A program made the position numbers and the translations under genes. 64,000 nucleotides of DNA from VXYL01 sp965203685. GTDB lineage: Bacteria; Pseudomonadota; Gammaproteobacteria; Pseudomonadales; Azotimanducaceae. Shown here piece after piece: positions 34,595-43,587 of the stretch (positions are counted from its first letter, which is position 1; every line of letters starts with the position of its first letter). The stretch covers positions 3,162,001-3,226,000 of the forward strand of contig OZ241908.1 of NCBI GenBank assembly GCA_965203685.1, read 5' to 3'. A model generated the notes under the pieces. That model was given only the letters and a program-made list of their open reading frames with translations, was not told where the DNA came from and did no database searches.

Positions 34595-34674
34595 GTCAAG
34601 GCGACCGCCGCTGCGCGGCGGGCCTTCGGCCTCACGGCCTCGGGCCTTGGACCCGCCCCCGGCGGCCGCGCCGG
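34595..34674 (+). promoter_or_regulatory. Type-II structured leader 4
   Basis: Stem GTCAAGGC/GCCTTGGAC (34595-34602 with 34644-34652, one bulged G) encloses hairpin CCGCCGC-TGC-GCGGCGG and a GGCC-TCAC-GGCC hairpin. CCGGCG/CGCCGG follows. The stem ends 68 bases before the helicase gene's ATG. Confidence 0.72.
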
Positions 34675-34720
34675 CGTGCGGTCGTCGCCTCCCCTCCGGG
34701 AGACGGAAGACGAGGAACGC

Positions 34721-37700
34721 ATGACGGACACCACCCGCACACCCTCCCTGTTCGACCTCCACGACGTTGCCGCGCCCGACGCCGCCGTATTCTCCCCCGG
34801 GCAGGCCCTCGCCGCGGCCGCACGCGCCCTGGTCCCCGCCCTCGAAGCGGGACGCGCCGTATCCTCGGCCGACGCCAGCGCCGCGGTGGCCGACGCCTTC
34901 CGCAACGCGCCGCCCGGACAGCGCAACGCCTGGAACTCCAAGCATGCCTACGACGCCGCCGAGGCCGCCGTCGTGCTCTTCCTGAAGCGCTGGGCATCCG
35001 CCATGCGCGACCGCGCCGACGGCGATCCAATGCGCTTCCACCGCATGCTCGAGCGCGTCGCGGCGCTGGAGCCCACGCAGTCGCACCGCTCCGAACACCA
35101 GGTCGCCTACGACCAGTTCTCGACGCCGCTCGCCCTGGCCCACGCCGCCTTCGCGGCCGCCGCCGTGCGCCCGGACGACGTGGTCCTCGAGCCGAGCGCC
35201 GGCACCGGCATCCTCGCCGCCCTCCCGGCGGGCGTCCTCGACACCGCCGCGAACCTGCACCTCAACGAACTCGCCCCCTTGCGCCGCAACCTGCTCGCCG
35301 CCGTCTATCCCGAGGCCCCGGTCACCGCGCACAACGCCGAGCGCATCCGCGACCGCCTCCCGCAGGTCCGCCCCGACGTCGTGCTCATGAACCCGCCGTT
35401 CGCCGCGCGGCCCACGGTCGGCAAGCGTAGGGGCGGCGGGTCGCGCTCGATCCGCGTCGACCTCGCCCACATCAGGGCCGCCTACGCCGCGCTGGCCCCC
35501 CGGGGCCGTCTGGTCGCGATCGCCGCCGCGCCGTGCATCCCGGACTCGGCGGCCTGGCGCGACGCCTTCGGACGGACTGACGCCCCGCGCGTGCTGTTCA
35601 CCGCGCGGATCCCGGGGCGCGCCTACCGCCGTCGCGGCACCGACGCCGAGACCCGCCTGATCGTCCTCGAACGCGCTCCGGCGGCGTCGCCCGCGCGCTA
35701 CCCCGAGGTCGACGCCTTCCTCGTCGCCGACGACGCCGCCGACCTCCTCGCGCGCGTCCTCGCCCTGCCGCCGCGCTTCGCCGCGGACCCGGAGCCGGCA
35801 CCGCTCGGCATCGAGACCGTCGCGGAGTCCGACCGGCCCGCGCGGGACCGCGGCACCGTCTGGACGCCGTGGACGGCCACGTCGTTCCGCATCCCCGGCG
35901 CCGACGAGCATCCCACGCCGCTGGTCGAGTCCACGGCGATGGCCGACATCGCGCCTCCCGTTCCGGACTACCGGCCGCTGCTGCCGCCCGCCCTCGTCCA
36001 GGACGGCCTGCTGTCCGACGCCCAGCTCGAGTCCGTCGCGCTCTGCGGCCAGGCGCACGACCGGCTGCTCCCTGCGCCGTACCGCGTGACAGCCGACCAC
36101 GTGAGCGCCCACCGCGTGGCCGCCGACGCCTCCGACCCGGACGGCGCCACCGACCTCGAGCAGTACCCCGAACTCGACGACCCGACCGTCGAACTCGGTC
36201 CGCCCGTACGCTTCCGCCAGGGCTGGATGCTCGGCGACGGCACCGGGTGCGGCAAGGGCCGCCAGGCCGCCGCCGTGATCCTCGACCGCTGGCTGCGCGG
36301 CTCGAAGCGCGCGCTGTGGATCAGCCAGTCGGCGCGGCTCATCGACGACGCGCGGCGCGACTGGCGCGAGATCGGCCAGGACGACGCGCGGATCTTCCCG
36401 CTGTCCGCCTACCGGCCCTCGCAGCCGGTCGAACGCTCGGCGGGCATCCTGTTCACCACCTACGCGACGCTGCGCTCCCCGGCCCGCGGCGGCGCGCCCT
36501 CGCGCCTCGACCAGATCCTCGCCTGGCTCGCCGGCGGCGACACGGTGGAGCACCGCCACGCTTTCGACGGCGTCGTCGTCTTCGACGAGGCGCACGCGAT
36601 GGCGAACGCCGCCGGCAACGCGACGAAGCAGCGCGGCGAGGCGAAGCCGTCCCAGCAGGGACTCGCCGGACTGCGCCTGCAGAACGCCCTGCCCAACGCC
36701 CGCGTCCTATACGCGTCCGCGACCGGCGCCACCACCGTGCACGGCCTCGCCTACGCGCCCCGCCTCGGCCTCTGGGGCGGCGACGCCACCGCCTTCGCCG
36801 ACCGTCTCGACTTCGTCGGCGCCATGGAGCGCGGCGGCGTCGCGGCCATGGAGATCGTCGCCCGGGACCTGAAGGCCCTCGGGCTCTACCAGGCCCGCGC
36901 GCTCGCCTACCACGGCGTCGAGATCGACATCCTCGAGCATCCCCTGAGCGCCGCGCAGCGTGAGATCTGGGACCAGTACGCCGGCGCCTTCCGCATCATC
37001 CACGAGAACCTCGACGCGGCCCTCGAGGCGTGCGGCGTGGTCAGGGACGGCGACACCCTCGCCCCGGGCGCCAAGTCGGCCGCGATGAGCGCCTTCGAGC
37101 AGGCCAAGCAGCGCTTCTTCTCGCATCTCCTCGCCGCGATGAAGTGCCCGACGCTGATCCGCGCCGTGCAGGCCGACCTCGACGCGGGACGCGCCCCGGT
37201 GGTGCAGCTCGTCTCCACCGGCGAGGCGCTGCTCGACCGCCGCCTCGCCGAGATCCCGCCCGCCGAGCACGACGACCTGTCCGTCGACCTCACGCCCCGC
37301 GAGTACGTCATGGAGTACCTGGTGCGCTCGTTCCCGGTCCAGCTCCACGAGGAGACCGTCAACGACGAAGGCACGATCATCGCGGTCCCGGTGTTCGACG
37401 ACGACGGCCGGCCCGTCGTCTCCCAGGAGGCGCTCGCCGCCCGCGACGCCCTCGTCGCCCGCCTCGGCGCGCTGCCGCCCATGCCCGCCGCCATCGACAT
37501 CCTGCTGCACCACTTCGGCCACGAGCAGGTCGCCGAGGTCACCGGCCGCTCGCGCCGCGTGCTGCGCCTCGCCGGCCCCGGCGGCGCGTGGCGCAACGCC
37601 GTCTCGACCCGCCCGCCGAGCGCCAACCTCACCGAGGCCGCCGCGTTCATGGACGGCGAGAAGCGCATCCTGCTGTTCTCGACAGCGGGCGGCACCGGGC

Positions 37701-39127
37701 GCAGCTACCACGCCGACACCGCCTGCGCGAACCAGGCCCGTCGCGTGCACTACCTCCTGGAGCCCGGCTGGCGCGCCGACGTCGCCATCCAGGGCCTCGG
37801 CCGCACCCACCGCACCCGGCAGGCGAGCGCGCCGCTTTTCCGACCCGTCGCCACCGACGTCAAGGGCGAGCGGCGCTTCATCGCGACCATCGCGCGCAGG
37901 CTCGACAGCCTCGGCGCCATCACCCGCGGCCAGCGCGACTCGCAGTCGTCCATGGGCGACGGCGCTCTGTTCCGCGCCGAGGACAACCTCGAGAGCCCGC
38001 ACGCGCTCTCCGCGCTGCGCCTCTTCTACATCTCGATCCACAACGACCACGTCCCGGGCTGGTCGGAGAAGCGCTTCGAGAAGGCCACCGGACTCGTCCT
38101 GTCCGACGCCGAGGGCGGGCTGCGCGACAGCCTGCCGCCCATGTCGCGGCTGCTGAACCGCGTCCTGGCCATGCCCATCGACGAGCAGAACGACCTGTTC
38201 GCGCACTTCCAGGAGCGCCTCGACGCCATGATCCAGGCCGCCAAGGACGCCGGCGTCTACAACCTCGGCGTCGAGACCATCCACGCCGACTCGCTCGCCG
38301 TCGTCGCCAGGCGTCCCGGCCCGGGCGGCACCGAGATCCTCGACATCCGCCGCCGCGACGCGCTGAAGCCCTTCACGGCCGACGCCGCCGCGGAGGCCGT
38401 GCGTCTCGGGCGCAAGCACCACGGACGCGGCGAACTGCTCCTCAACGCCCAGTCCGGCCGCGCCGCCGTGGCCCTGCCGGCGCCCTCCGCCATCGCCGAG
38501 GACGGCGCCGTGCAGCCCCGCGTGCGCCTGCGCCGCGCGAACGCCGCCGAACTGCTGACCCTCCAGGACCTCGCCCGATCGCGCTGGCGCGCGGCCTCGC
38601 AGAGCGCCTGGGAGCCCATCTGGACGCGCGAGGTCGAGGCTTTGCCGTCCCACACCGAGCGCGTCTTCCACCTGGCGTCCGGCATGCTGCTGCGCGCCTG
38701 GCACCTGCTGCCCGACGAGAACCTGCGCATCCGGCGACTCGCCACCGACGACGGCGAGTCGCTCATCGGCCGCGTCCTCGAACCCGAGGAGGCCGCCCGG
38801 CTGCGCGAGGACAAGGCACGCGCGGGCGTGCTCGACCTGCCCCCCGCCGACGTGCTCCGAGCGGTCGTCGAGCGCCACAAGCCGATGCCGCTGGTCAACG
38901 GCTGGACCCTGCGCCGGCGCCGCGTGCTCGACCGGCCGCGGCTCATGATCGAGGGCCCCGGCCCCCGCGACATCGACCACCTGAAGCGCCTCGGCGTGCG
39001 CGCCGAGATCGTGCAGTGGCAGACGGTCCTGTTCGCCGACGACGAGGACGTCCTCGCCCGCGTCCTGCGCCGCCACCCGCTCCGCCACCCGGACGCCGAG
39101 CCCGACATCCCCGAACCCCCCTTCTAG
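34721..39127 (+). CDS. Strawberry-notch-type helicase with N-terminal adenine methyltransferase domain
   Basis: A 1468-residue protein. Residues ~130-330 form a Rossmann methyltransferase domain: VVLEPSAGTGILAA (SAM loop) and DVVLMNPPF (the NPPF catalytic motif of N6-adenine enzymes). The strawberry-notch helicase part follows: Walker A GDGTGCGKGRQ near residue 507, Walker B VVFDEAHAM near 625, YASATGATT, then FSTAGGTGRSYHADTAC and QGLGRTHRTRQ as helicase motifs V/VI. Proteins of this architecture are common on conjugative plasmids and ICEs, and roles in protecting or processing incoming DNA have been suggested; activity here is unproven. A type-II leader and GAGGAA precede the ATG. The ArdC-type gene follows by 17 bases. 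Confidence 0.88.
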   Translation: MTDTTRTPSLFDLHDVAAPDAAVFSPGQALAAAARALVPALEAGRAVSSADASAAVADAFRNAPPGQRNAWNSKHAYDAAEAAVVLFLKRWASAMRDRADGDPMRFHRMLERVAALEPTQSHRSEHQVAYDQFSTPLALAHAAFAAAAVRPDDVVLEPSAGTGILAALPAGVLDTAANLHLNELAPLRRNLLAAVYPEAPVTAHNAERIRDRLPQVRPDVVLMNPPFAARPTVGKRRGGGSRSIRVDLAHIRAAYAALAPRGRLVAIAAAPCIPDSAAWRDAFGRTDAPRVLFTARIPGRAYRRRGTDAETRLIVLERAPAASPARYPEVDAFLVADDAADLLARVLALPPRFAADPEPAPLGIETVAESDRPARDRGTVWTPWTATSFRIPGADEHPTPLVESTAMADIAPPVPDYRPLLPPALVQDGLLSDAQLESVALCGQAHDRLLPAPYRVTADHVSAHRVAADASDPDGATDLEQYPELDDPTVELGPPVRFRQGWMLGDGTGCGKGRQAAAVILDRWLRGSKRALWISQSARLIDDARRDWREIGQDDARIFPLSAYRPSQPVERSAGILFTTYATLRSPARGGAPSRLDQILAWLAGGDTVEHRHAFDGVVVFDEAHAMANAAGNATKQRGEAKPSQQGLAGLRLQNALPNARVLYASATGATTVHGLAYAPRLGLWGGDATAFADRLDFVGAMERGGVAAMEIVARDLKALGLYQARALAYHGVEIDILEHPLSAAQREIWDQYAGAFRIIHENLDAALEACGVVRDGDTLAPGAKSAAMSAFEQAKQRFFSHLLAAMKCPTLIRAVQADLDAGRAPVVQLVSTGEALLDRRLAEIPPAEHDDLSVDLTPREYVMEYLVRSFPVQLHEETVNDEGTIIAVPVFDDDGRPVVSQEALAARDALVARLGALPPMPAAIDILLHHFGHEQVAEVTGRSRRVLRLAGPGGAWRNAVSTRPPSANLTEAAAFMDGEKRILLFSTAGGTGRSYHADTACANQARRVHYLLEPGWRADVAIQGLGRTHRTRQASAPLFRPVATDVKGERRFIATIARRLDSLGAITRGQRDSQSSMGDGALFRAEDNLESPHALSALRLFYISIHNDHVPGWSEKRFEKATGLVLSDAEGGLRDSLPPMSRLLNRVLAMPIDEQNDLFAHFQERLDAMIQAAKDAGVYNLGVETIHADSLAVVARRPGPGGTEILDIRRRDALKPFTADAAAEAVRLGRKHHGRGELLLNAQSGRAAVALPAPSAIAEDGAVQPRVRLRRANAAELLTLQDLARSRWRAASQSAWEPIWTREVEALPSHTERVFHLASGMLLRAWHLLPDENLRIRRLATDDGESLIGRVLEPEEAARLREDKARAGVLDLPPADVLRAVVERHKPMPLVNGWTLRRRRVLDRPRLMIEGPGPRDIDHLKRLGVRAEIVQWQTVLFADDEDVLARVLRRHPLRHPDAEPDIPEPPF

Positions 39128-39144
39128 CCCAACGGAGAACGCCC

Positions 39145-40056
39145 GTGAAACCCGCCGACGTCTACGCCGCCGTCACCGAACGCATCCTCGCCGACCTGCG
39201 CGCCGGCACGCGTCCGTGGATCCAGTCCTGGACCGCCGCCCCGACCGCCCTGCCGCTGCGCCACGGCGGCGAGCCCTACCGCGGCATCAACGTCCTGCTG
39301 CTCTGGGCGGCCGCCTTCGACCGCGGGTACGCCTCGCCGCACTGGATGACCTACCGCCAGGCGCAGGCCCTCGGCGGCCAGGTGCGCCGCGGCGAGACCT
39401 CCTCGCGCGTCTTCTTCGTGCGCACCGTCGAGCGCCGCGCGGGCCAGGATCCCGCGGGCCCCGGCAACGACGATCCCGACCAAATCCGCGTGCACCGCGT
39501 CTACAGCGTCTTCAACGCCGACCAGATCGACGACCTGCCGGACGACTACCGCGCGCGGCCGCCGGCGCCGGCCAACCCGGGGGAGCGGATCGCGCGCTGC
39601 GAGTCGTGGTTCGCCAACCTCGGCCTCCGCGTCGCCGCACATCCCTCGCGGGCCTGCTACCAGCCGCGCCTCGACACGATCCGCATGCCGCCGTTCGAGT
39701 CCTTCGAGAGCCCCGAGGCGTACTACGCCGTGCTCGCCCACGAGAGCGTGCACGCCACCAACAGGCCCGCGCGCGCCCACCGCGGCGGCTTCGGCGAGTT
39801 CGGCTCGCCCGAGTACGCGTTCGAGGAGCTCGTCGCCGAACTCGGCTCGGCGTTCGTCTGCGCGGAGCTCGGAATCTCCGCCGAGCCGCGGCCCGACCAC
39901 GCCGCCTACATCGCCGGCTGGATCAAGGCGCTCGAGGACGACCCGCGCGCCATCGTCCGCGCCGCCGCGCTCGCGCAGAAGGCCGTGGACTGGCTCCGCG
40001 ACCGGCAGCCGGACCATGCAGCCCAGGCGCGCGAACACGTCGCCGAGGCCGCGTAG
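39145..40056 (+). CDS. ardC: ArdC-type antirestriction protein (ssDNA-binding plus metallopeptidase domain)
   Basis: A 303-residue protein. The N-terminal ArdC domain is clear: DVYAAVTERILADLRAGTRPW, then PYRGINVLLLWAAAFDRGY, WMTYRQAQALGGQVRRGETS and VYSVFNADQIDDLP. The C-terminal domain has HESVHATNRPARAHRG, a zincin HExxH, and FEELVAELGSAFVCAELGI as the third-ligand helix. ArdC proteins bind single-stranded DNA and protect incoming plasmid DNA from restriction. The GTG at 39145 follows GGAGAA by eight bases and lies 17 bases after the helicase stop, so both form one anti-defence operon under type-II leader 4. Confidence 0.9.
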   Translation: MKPADVYAAVTERILADLRAGTRPWIQSWTAAPTALPLRHGGEPYRGINVLLLWAAAFDRGYASPHWMTYRQAQALGGQVRRGETSSRVFFVRTVERRAGQDPAGPGNDDPDQIRVHRVYSVFNADQIDDLPDDYRARPPAPANPGERIARCESWFANLGLRVAAHPSRACYQPRLDTIRMPPFESFESPEAYYAVLAHESVHATNRPARAHRGGFGEFGSPEYAFEELVAELGSAFVCAELGISAEPRPDHAAYIAGWIKALEDDPRAIVRAAALAQKAVDWLRDRQPDHAAQAREHVAEAA

Positions 40057-40098
40057 AAACCCGCGCGCCCGACGTACAGCAACTTTCAACCGCTCGCG

Positions 40099-40127
40099 TT
40101 GCATCGTCCCAACCGACGCCCTATATT
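40099..40127 (+). promoter_or_regulatory. Promoter of the DUF433/PIN-like pair
   Basis: TTGCAT (40099-40104), a 17-base spacer, TATATT (40122-40127): the best conventional sigma-70-type promoter in the window. It ends 23 bases before the ATG at 40151, which has AAGGA upstream. Confidence 0.75.
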
Positions 40128-40150
40128 CGCAACCGAAAGGAAACTGTTTT

Positions 40151-40735
40151 ATGCAGACCCCCGACCTCACGCTCCGCGAGACCGCCGCCCTGTCCGGCGT
40201 CGCAGCGACGGTGGTCGAGAAGGCGGTCCAGTCGGGCATCATCGTCCCGCTCGCCGCCCCCGCCCTGTTCCCGGGCGCCAGCACGCGCTACCTGCCGGCC
40301 CGCGCCGTCGTCTACTTCGGGGCCCTGAACGCGGCCGACCTCGCCGACCTGCCGCGGCGCCACAAGTACGCCATCTGGTCGCACATCGCCGGCATGGAGC
40401 CTCTGCGCCTCGGACCCATCGAGTTCGCGCCCGGCGCAACGCTCGATCTCACACCCGCCCGCTCCCGGCTCGGGATCGCCAACGGGTACTGCGAGGCCCG
40501 CGACCGATTCATCAAGTCCGACCCCGAGGTGCTCGGCGGCACCCCGGTGATCGAAGGCACGCGAATCCCCGTCTACGCCGTCCTGGGGCGGCTCCGGCAC
40601 GGCGACACCCTCGAAGACCTGCTCGAGGACTATCCGAGCGTTCCCCGGCATGCGTTCCAGGCCGCCGAGATCTACGCCGCCAACAATCCTCTGCGGGGAC
40701 GACCCTCGGGACGACCTTGGCGCCACGCCGACTAG
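40151..40735 (+). CDS. DUF433-type antitoxin
   Basis: A 194-residue protein. The N-terminal half starts with a helix-turn-helix-like region (LTLRETAALSGVAATVVEKAV). The C-terminal half is DUF433: DPEVLGGTPVIEGTRIPVYA, then VLGRLRHGDTLEDLLEDYPS and AFQAAEIYAA, the VapB-like fold that pairs with DUF5615 PIN-like toxins. It probably neutralises the next protein and autoregulates from its own strong promoter. The C-terminus (NPLRGRPSGRPWRHAD) is basic. Confidence 0.85.
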   Translation: MQTPDLTLRETAALSGVAATVVEKAVQSGIIVPLAAPALFPGASTRYLPARAVVYFGALNAADLADLPRRHKYAIWSHIAGMEPLRLGPIEFAPGATLDLTPARSRLGIANGYCEARDRFIKSDPEVLGGTPVIEGTRIPVYAVLGRLRHGDTLEDLLEDYPSVPRHAFQAAEIYAANNPLRGRPSGRPWRHAD

Positions 40736-40754
40736 CCTCAACGCCTCCCACCCC

Positions 40755-41138
40755 GTGCGCCTCTTTCTCGACGAGTGCGTCTCCCCACGCATCGCAGCGA
40801 CGTTGAACGCCGAAGGCTCCCACCTCGTCGAGCACCCGAGGGACTTCGGCGGCCTCGGCCAACCCGACCACCGCGTCCTCGCCCGCTGCCTCGACCGCGA
40901 CATGGTCATCGTCACGCACAATGCCCGCGACTTCCGCGCCCTCCTCGGGACCGCCGACATCCATCCCGGCCTGATCATCCTCCCGGCCCTCGACCGCAGC
41001 CGGTCGGAAGGGCTGCTCCGCGCGGCCATCGCCCACCTCGCCTCGCTCGGCGACGATCCCATGGACGCCATGGTCAACCATGTCCTCGAAGTATCCGCAA
41101 ATGCGCACGTGCGCCTCGCGCTTCTCGCCGCACGTTGA
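40755..41138 (+). CDS. DUF5615 PIN-like toxin
   Basis: A 127-residue protein: VRLFLDECVSPRIAATLNAE, VLARCLDRDMVIVTHNARDF and LLGTADIHPGLIILPA. The strand-plus-Asp opening (FLDE), the central VIVTHNARDF and a GLI.L segment match DUF5615, a PIN-like nuclease family always found beside DUF433. The GTG start at 40755, 19 bases after the antitoxin stop, is the best family-like start, though without a strong ribosome binding site; upstream frame is open. Target RNA unknown. Confidence 0.82.
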   Translation: MRLFLDECVSPRIAATLNAEGSHLVEHPRDFGGLGQPDHRVLARCLDRDMVIVTHNARDFRALLGTADIHPGLIILPALDRSRSEGLLRAAIAHLASLGDDPMDAMVNHVLEVSANAHVRLALLAAR

Positions 41139-41353
41139 ACCGCCACAGCCTTTCGCAACGATCCGTCAACGCGGGCCCGGCTCCGGGGCAACCGCGTTCC
41201 GTTGCCGTGCGGCCTGGCCGCCGTCGCACCGGGCACCGGCGCGGTCGCCAAACCCACGCGCAGCCGCCCAATCCTAGCCGAACCCCGCACCAGGACGCAG
41301 CCGGTCCGCCAACAGGCGCCCGCCTCGTAGGCCACCCCAGCCCCTCAAACCCG
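41139..41353. other. Intergenic; no gene recognised
   Basis: About 215 bp after the PIN-like gene, before the duplicated leader block. No frame with start signal or family likeness. Confidence 0.5.
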
Positions 41354-41608
41354 GACGGCGCAGGGACGGCCAGCACCCTCGGGCACTCCGCGCACCCGGG
41401 TCAAGGCGGCCGGGACGCCGCCGCCCATGGCGGTCTCCTTGACCCGGTCGCGCGCACCGCCCGCCTGTTGGTGCCGAACGCTACGCGCACGGAAGAAACC
41501 GACATGCCCATGCCAGAACCGATGGCAGCTCAGCGGCGCCCCCGCTGGCGGCACCGGGGCACATCCGGCATGATGCCGGGCACCGCAACGCAGCCTCCTG
41601 TGCCATGA
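41354..41608 (+). repeat. Decayed duplicate of the YubB leader and gene start (type-II leader 5)
   Basis: This block matches 43442-43640 closely: GCACCCTCGGGCACTCCGCG, the 11-bp stem CCGGGTCAAGG/CCTTGACCCGG (41396-41406 with 41437-41447), GTGCCGAACGCTACGC, and then the first codons of the YubB-like gene (ATGCCCA-TGCCAGAACCG and GGCAGCTCAGCGGCGCCCCC). After that the sequence diverges. The remnant frame (ATG 41504) gives a 34-residue peptide whose TGA overlaps the start of the next gene as ATGA at 41605-41608, so the relic may now serve as a coupled leader for the Xre/RES operon. Confidence 0.75.
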
Positions 41609-42630
41609 CCGCCGACGTCCACTTCGAACGCGCCCTCGCCGAGTTCCTCGCGGAGGAGTCCACGGTGGCGGCTATGGTGCACGCCTCCGCCGCGGAGCGG
41701 CCCGCCGTCGAAGCCATCGGCCCGGACCTGCTGCGCCTGTTCGGCGACCGCGTCCGCCCCAACCCGGTCAAGCAACACATCGGCCGCCTCGTCAAGCCCG
41801 TCATGGAGGCGCAGGGATTTCGGCCGTACAAGCGGAGCCGGGTCGCCAGGCCGAGCATGTTCACCGAGGGCACGGTCTACCGTTGCGACCCCGAGCCGAT
41901 CGCCACCGTCCTCCGCCGCCACGCCGTCGCCGTACCCGACGACGTGCTCCGAGGGGCGGTGTGCCGCGCGGCCGCCGACGTCGTCGGCAACCCCCCGTTC
42001 GCCAAGGGCCCGAGCCCCATCGACTGGAACCGCCTCGCCGCCACCCCGGCACCGGTCGATCTCAGGCCGCGACTGCACGCCTTCGCAACCGCCCTCGACG
42101 ACGAGCTCGCGGAGCAGCGTCGCCGACGCGCGGCCGCCGGTCCGTTCAGCCCGTTGACCGCGCGCGAACGGGCACGTCTCGGCCTCGACGATCTCGGCAC
42201 CGGAGTTCCAGACGGTGCCATCGGTGCCCGGGTCTCCACGGCCCTCGCGTTCAGCGCCCTCTGCGCCACCGCATTCACCGTAGCCGAGGCCGCCGAGCTG
42301 CTCCGCGTCGACAGCCGCGCCGTCGCCGGCCTCGTCGCCGAACGCCGCCTCTACGGCGTAGCGTCCCGCTCCGCCGGCGGCGTCCGCCTGCCCCTCTTCC
42401 AGTTCGACGCCGACGCGCCCGTCCCCAAGCTGCAGCACGTCCTCCCGGCACTCGACGCCCGCATCCACCCGATCAGCGTCTTCAACTGGTTCACCGCCCC
42501 CGATCCCGATCTCGCCCTCGAACAGACGGGCTACGAACCCACCTCCCCCCGCGATTGGCTCCTGCGCGGCCACCCTGCGGAACCCGTCCGGCGTCTCGCG
42601 GCATCACTGACGGACGGCGCAGCCGCCTGA
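41605..42630 (+). CDS. Xre/ParS-type antitoxin of a RES system, extended form
   Basis: A 341-residue protein. The last ~120 residues match Xre-MbcA-ParS antitoxins: FTVAEAAELLRVDSRAVAGL and VAERRLYGV (helix-turn-helix-like), then LPLFQFDADAPVPKLQHVLP, HPISVFNWFTAPDPDLAL and SPRDWLLRGHPAEPVRRLA. The FQF...P...VL..L and P..V..WF..P...L..  .P..WL..G signature is diagnostic. The N-terminal ~220 residues are unusual for the family and mostly helical. The ATG overlaps the end of the coupled leader peptide. The RES gene starts three bases after its stop. Confidence 0.82.
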   Translation: MTADVHFERALAEFLAEESTVAAMVHASAAERPAVEAIGPDLLRLFGDRVRPNPVKQHIGRLVKPVMEAQGFRPYKRSRVARPSMFTEGTVYRCDPEPIATVLRRHAVAVPDDVLRGAVCRAAADVVGNPPFAKGPSPIDWNRLAATPAPVDLRPRLHAFATALDDELAEQRRRRAAAGPFSPLTARERARLGLDDLGTGVPDGAIGARVSTALAFSALCATAFTVAEAAELLRVDSRAVAGLVAERRLYGVASRSAGGVRLPLFQFDADAPVPKLQHVLPALDARIHPISVFNWFTAPDPDLALEQTGYEPTSPRDWLLRGHPAEPVRRLAASLTDGAAA

Positions 42631-42633
42631 CCC

Positions 42634-43266
42634 TTGGCCGAATACCTTCCGGCGCCGCCCGCGCGCCTGCGCAAACTCGCGCCCCGCGACACCGAAGTCC
42701 TCGTCCTCGGTGCAGGCACGCCTGTCTGGCGCATCTACCGCTCGGCACCGCACGGCACCAAATGGTCGGACTTCCGCCGCCACGGCCCGCTCGACGATGC
42801 CCGCTTCGACCACCATCTCGACAACCCGCCCGCCAGCGGCACGCGGTCGATCCTCTACGCCGCCGACCATCCCATGACGTGCATCGCCGAGGCGTTCCAG
42901 CGCCACCGACGCATCGAACCCTTCATCGGGGAACCCCGGCTCGCCCAGTTCGCCTTCCGCGCCGACCTCCGGCTCCTCGACGTCGCCGGCACCTGGATCA
43001 CGCGCGCGGGCGGCTCCCTGGCGATCAGCGCGGGCGAGCGCGCGATGGCCCGGCGGTGGTCGCGCGCCATCCACGACGCGTTCCCCGACATCCGCGGACT
43101 CCGCTACGCCTCCAGCAAGAATGCCGGCGAACCGTGCTACGCCTTCTACGAGCGCGCCGAGGCCCTCCTCGAGACCCGACCGTCCTTCGACAGGCCCCTC
43201 GCCCACCCCGACCTCGAACCGCTCCTCGAACAAGCCGTCCGCACGTTGGGCTACCGCCTGTCCTAG
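42634..43266 (+). CDS. RES-domain toxin
   Basis: A 210-residue RES protein: VWRIYRSAPHGTKWSDFRRH (Arg and Tyr of the NAD-binding site), then RSILYAADHPMTCIAEAFQR (conserved Glu) and DIRGLRYASSKN (conserved Ser). RES toxins degrade NAD by phosphorolysis or related chemistry and are neutralised by Xre-type antitoxins such as the one encoded three bases upstream. Translation starts at TTG 42634, presumably coupled to the antitoxin. A length near 200 is normal for the family. Confidence 0.87.
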   Translation: MAEYLPAPPARLRKLAPRDTEVLVLGAGTPVWRIYRSAPHGTKWSDFRRHGPLDDARFDHHLDNPPASGTRSILYAADHPMTCIAEAFQRHRRIEPFIGEPRLAQFAFRADLRLLDVAGTWITRAGGSLAISAGERAMARRWSRAIHDAFPDIRGLRYASSKNAGEPCYAFYERAEALLETRPSFDRPLAHPDLEPLLEQAVRTLGYRLS

Positions 43267-43441
43267 CCACTGCCAATCCCCTCGCTCGCACCGCCCGGAG
43301 CCGGGCCCCACCCAGTCCGAAGCCACACGTCCCCAACACCCCCACGCAATAGCCGTTATCGGTGCACGCCATCGCCGTCCCCGTGCCGACCCGAACCGGG
43401 CCGCAGCCGCCCATGTCCGACGGACCCGTCACATCGACCCG
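43267..43441. other. Intergenic; nothing recognised
   Basis: About 175 bp between the RES gene and the leader of the YubB operon. Confidence 0.5.
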
Positions 43442-43587
43442 AACGGCGCAGCGACGGCCGGCACCCTCGGGCACTCCGCGCACCCGGGTCAAGGCGGCGC
43501 GATGCCGCCGCCAAGGCGGCGTCCTTGACCCGCCCGCGCGTACCGCCCGCTGAAGGTGCCGAACGCTACGCCCTAGGAGAAACGGAC
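43442..43587 (+). promoter_or_regulatory. Type-II structured leader 6 (parent copy of the duplicate at 41354)
   Basis: A perfect 10-bp stem CGGGTCAAGG/CCTTGACCCG (43485-43494 with 43523-43532) encloses a GGCGGC/GCCGCC-type hairpin. The stem ends 55 bases before the ATG at 43588. GTGCCGAACGCTACGC and GGAG lie between. The right arm contains TTGACC, a -35-like hexamer, but no -10 stands at normal distance on double-stranded DNA. Confidence 0.72.

Noticed and set aside
36707..39088. 793-codon minus-strand frame opposite the helicase-methyltransferase gene
   Set aside because: Shadow of the helicase motifs; no start signal or domain.
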